A program made the translations under genes and the position numbers. Under the pieces are notes generated by a model. That model was not told the DNA's origin, did not search any database, and saw only the letters and a list, made by a program, of their open reading frames with translations. Below are positions 6,328 through 8,436 of a stretch of 8,436 nucleotides of DNA, in pieces; position 1 is the stretch's first letter, and every line of letters starts with the position of its first letter. Origin of the DNA: JADJLQ01 sp040007895 (lineage in GTDB: Bacteria > Bacteroidota > Bacteroidia > Chitinophagales > Saprospiraceae); assembly GCA_040007895.1 (NCBI GenBank), contig JBDTUE010000186.1:1-8436 (forward strand), written 5' to 3'.

Positions 6328-7554
6328 TTATTCGTCAGATTTTCCTACCAGTTTCCAGACGTAAGTACTTCCTTCTTTAACAACACTAAAGTAGTCAAAG
6401 GTACCAGTCGCCCTATCACCTGCGGCATCAAGATCTTCAGCGCCTACGACGCCGCTATATTTATTAGCCTGTGCAACGAAAAGTGATTTGAGTTTGGCAA
6501 AGTCATCGGTAGTGCCATTGTTTGATTCAATGGTATAGGCAATGGTCCACATAGCATCATACGCTGCTAATGCAAAAGCATCTGGTTCTATACCAGTCTT
6601 GGTTTTGATACGGGCAGCAAGAGGTTTCCATTTTGATTCGTTAGCAGCCGGCAGACCAAATGCAGGTGCAAAAAAAGATGTCTTGATTACAAATTCAGCG
6701 ACCGCAGGGGTTAAAAAAGCGGTACTTAAAGCAACACCATCACCTCCAAACCATTTGAGATTACTTAACATCGGCTCTGCGGCTGCCAGTTTAAAAATTT
6801 CAGCACCTTCATCAAACGATGCAAGGTAGATGCCAACCTTAGCAGAACCGTATTTATCAATTAACGTGCCTCCCCAATCTTTTATACCGGAAATAACTTC
6901 TGCATAATCCGTCAACGTGGTTAAATATGGAGGAATCGGAGTGTTTTCACCACCTTTAGCAGCAAAAGCAGCTCCGGTAGAACTTTGCAAACCTCTGTTT
7001 CCAGCGTCATCTCTTGCTACCGTCACTAATCCTTTGAATCCTTTTTTGGCAATCGTTGCCGCCATCGCAAGCCCTTCAATTTTGTCGGATGGACAGAAGC
7101 GAAAAATATTGTCATTGGCAATGGCCAGACTACCAGCCGTACTGCTTTGACTAATCACAATAATGTCCGCTGCATCACTCAACGGTTTTAAAGCAGCAAG
7201 CTCAGCGCTGGACTGTGGACCGATGACAAAGCTTACTTTTTCATCTTTAGCCTTGGAAAATTGTGTTTTTGCGAGTTCTGTTTCCAGTTTGGTATCCGCT
7301 ACAGAGACTGCTAATTTGAAGGTAGCTTTCTTATTAGCCAAATAAGCATTGATATCTTCAGTTGCGAGATCTAAAGCTGCCTGAGAGGTAAGTCCCAGCG
7401 AAGACCAGTTGCCCGTCAACGAGAAAAGACCTTTAACAGTTATGGTTTTCTCTGTAATGCCTCCATTGCCTCCGGTGTTTTCATCCGTATCACATGCATG
7501 AACAGTGAGCATAAGGATGACTAAAGTAGCTAAGGGAATAAAAATTCTTCTCAT
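6328..7554 (-). CDS. Substrate-binding lipoprotein, Leu/Ile/Val-binding (Peripla_BP_6) type
   Basis: This 408-residue protein is a two-lobed ligand-binding protein of the branched-chain amino acid type. I place the start at ATG 7552-7554 because it opens a classical lipoprotein signal (MRRIFIPLATLVILMLTVHAC, split as MRRIFIPLAT and LVILMLTVHAC; Cys21 lipidated); an upstream ATG at 7600-7602 would add 16 residues ahead of it. The mature part starts with an Asp/Gly-rich linker (22-35). Family marks follow: GLFSLTGNWSSLG (42-54), VIGPQSSAELAA (110-121), VISQSSTAGSLA (133-144), NIFRFCPSD (149-157) with the ligand-binding turn, then AYDAMWTIAY (331-340). Such proteins deliver amino acids or similar small solutes to an ABC transporter or act as receptor domains. 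No permease or ATPase gene is beside it: the next gene upstream is a Fic protein and downstream is a 937-base non-coding stretch. It is thus an orphan binding protein; the ligand is unknown. Confidence 0.9.
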   Translation of the reverse strand: MRRIFIPLATLVILMLTVHACDTDENTGGNGGITEKTITVKGLFSLTGNWSSLGLTSQAALDLATEDINAYLANKKATFKLAVSVADTKLETELAKTQFSKAKDEKVSFVIGPQSSAELAALKPLSDAADIIVISQSSTAGSLAIANDNIFRFCPSDKIEGLAMAATIAKKGFKGLVTVARDDAGNRGLQSSTGAAFAAKGGENTPIPPYLTTLTDYAEVISGIKDWGGTLIDKYGSAKVGIYLASFDEGAEIFKLAAAEPMLSNLKWFGGDGVALSTAFLTPAVAEFVIKTSFFAPAFGLPAANESKWKPLAARIKTKTGIEPDAFALAAYDAMWTIAYTIESNNGTTDDFAKLKSLFVAQANKYSGVVGAEDLDAAGDRATGTFDYFSVVKEGSTYVWKLVGKSDE

Positions 7555-7758
7555 ACTATATATTACGTTCGTTTGAATTAAAAAGTCTGGAAATTTCTGC
7601 AAATATCGGTAAAAATTTTTAGTGTTGCTTATTTGAAGGGAGAGGGATAGCTTGGCAAAACGGGAGTTTTAGTTAAAAACAAAAAGAATGGCTGAGCAAT
7701 AAGGTATATCAAAAATTCGATCCTATTATATTAATGATAAGCCCTTGTTATCTGAAAA

Positions 7759-8436
7759 TTATTCAGTATGTAAAGACTCAGGTAACATCAATAAAAAAGG
7801 CAATGCTTTCGAGTAGTCCAATAATTCATATTCTAATCCTAAACGACGGATGTTTTGATAATACACTGAATGATTTTGGTAATATTGTTTTTCTGATTCA
7901 ATGTACCAGGATGCTTTGCCTAATTTTTCAGCTATAAACCATTTTTCCAGCAAACGTGCCGTGCGACCATTGCCATCATCAAAGGGATGTATTTTTACAA
8001 AAATCAAATGAATCATAGAAGCGAAAAAAAATACTTCTTCAAAACTCAAGTCATCCTTTAATAAACTGACAATATCCTTATACAATTTTTCTAATTCGGA
8101 AATGACTGCAAATGGCGAAGCAGCAACATAATCTATTTTTCCATCCTTCGTGGTAACATACATGTTTGTCGTACGAATTTTCCCTTGTTTGTATTCGGGT
8201 AAAATATTTTTTGTCAAAAGTTGATGAGCGAAATTTATATTCTGTTCATTTAGACTATTGGATTGAGCGAATTCGTAAGCAGAATATAAATCGTCGATCT
8301 TACCGATGTAGTCGGGTTTGAATTCAATCCCAAAACGTTTGTGTTTCACGTAGGAATCCAATTCAATATTTTCACCTTCTATTTTGGATGAGTATACTGC
8401 TGATACGGCGGTGTAAAAACTAAATGAAGATATCGA
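7759..8436 (-). CDS. Fic-domain protein AMP-transferase (N-terminus cut by window edge)
   Basis: The frame is open to the window edge, giving 225 residues and the true C-terminus (LPESLHTE). Fic enzymes transfer AMP from ATP to hydroxyl groups of target proteins. The catalytic motif HPFDDGNGRTAR (7954-7989) is complete: His as general base, Asp for the metal, and GNGR with the final Arg for the ATP phosphates. About 150 codons before the stop lies the flap region RTTNMYVTTKDGKIDYVAAS (split by the target-docking hairpin), and near the visible N-terminus is the inhibitory-helix motif SSKIEG (8374-8391), matching (S/T)xxxE(G/N). This makes it a self-inhibited class II-like Fic protein. A TTG at 8359-8361 could be mistaken for a start, but it would cut off the inhibitory helix, so the gene must continue. 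No DNA-binding domain is visible at the C-terminus. No antitoxin is seen next to it on the downstream side. The target is unknown. Confidence 0.93.
   Translation of the reverse strand, partial: SISSFSFYTAVSAVYSSKIEGENIELDSYVKHKRFGIEFKPDYIGKIDDLYSAYEFAQSNSLNEQNINFAHQLLTKNILPEYKQGKIRTTNMYVTTKDGKIDYVAASPFAVISELEKLYKDIVSLLKDDLSFEEVFFFASMIHLIFVKIHPFDDGNGRTARLLEKWFIAEKLGKASWYIESEKQYYQNHSVYYQNIRRLGLEYELLDYSKALPFLLMLPESLHTE

Noticed and set aside
6542..7345. Three open frames on the plus strand across the binding-protein gene
   Set aside because: They are antisense to a well-supported gene rich in Ala and Gly codons, which naturally leaves few stops on the other strand; their translations show no domain.
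7759..8361. Treating the Fic gene as complete with a TTG start at 8359-8361
   Set aside because: The frame stays open to the window edge and the codons ahead of the TTG encode the conserved inhibitory helix SSKIEGE, so the gene begins outside the window.

Overview
The window looks like chromosomal DNA from a member of the Bacteroidota. It is AT-rich, no start codon has a convincing Shine-Dalgarno sequence, several products carry lipoprotein or export signals, and the proteins read like those of environmental Bacteroidota (CPA2 antiporter with an export-type leader, Fic protein with an SSKIEGE-type inhibitory helix, MnSOD-like exported superoxide dismutase). This placement is an inference from protein style; no rRNA or other marker gene is present.

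Layout from left to right. Positions 1-923 (minus) hold the N-terminal 307 residues of an exported type-B carboxylesterase, cut by the window edge. A 571-base gap follows, with a 42-codon remnant resembling the start of a DUF1016/YhcG-type PDDEXK nuclease and a hairpin just behind the next operon. Positions 1495-3211 (minus) form a two-gene operon: a seven-bladed YncE-like beta-propeller lipoprotein, then 4 bases later an exported Fe/Mn superoxide dismutase with unusual second-sphere residues. A 340-base divergent promoter region contains a perfect 16-bp palindrome. Positions 3552-5390 (plus) encode a Kef/CPA2-type cation:proton antiporter with a C-terminal RCK/TrkA-N-like domain. A gene-free stretch of 937 bases (5391-6327) holds a cluster of small hairpins, several sharing a TGAA-type loop while their stems differ. 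Positions 6328-7554 (minus) encode a lipoprotein-type branched-chain-amino-acid-like (Peripla_BP_6) binding protein with no transporter genes beside it. Positions 7759-8436 (minus) are a Fic-domain AMP-transferase, cut at its N-terminus by the window edge.

The genes do not form one pathway. The only clear operon is propeller lipoprotein plus superoxide dismutase, both predicted to act in the cell envelope. The divergently placed antiporter could belong to the same envelope or oxidative/ionic stress theme, but only proximity supports that. No complete undescribed system is evident. The observations most worth following are the hairpin cluster, the altered superoxide dismutase active-site surroundings, the degenerate nucleotide-binding loop of the antiporter and the palindrome in front of it.
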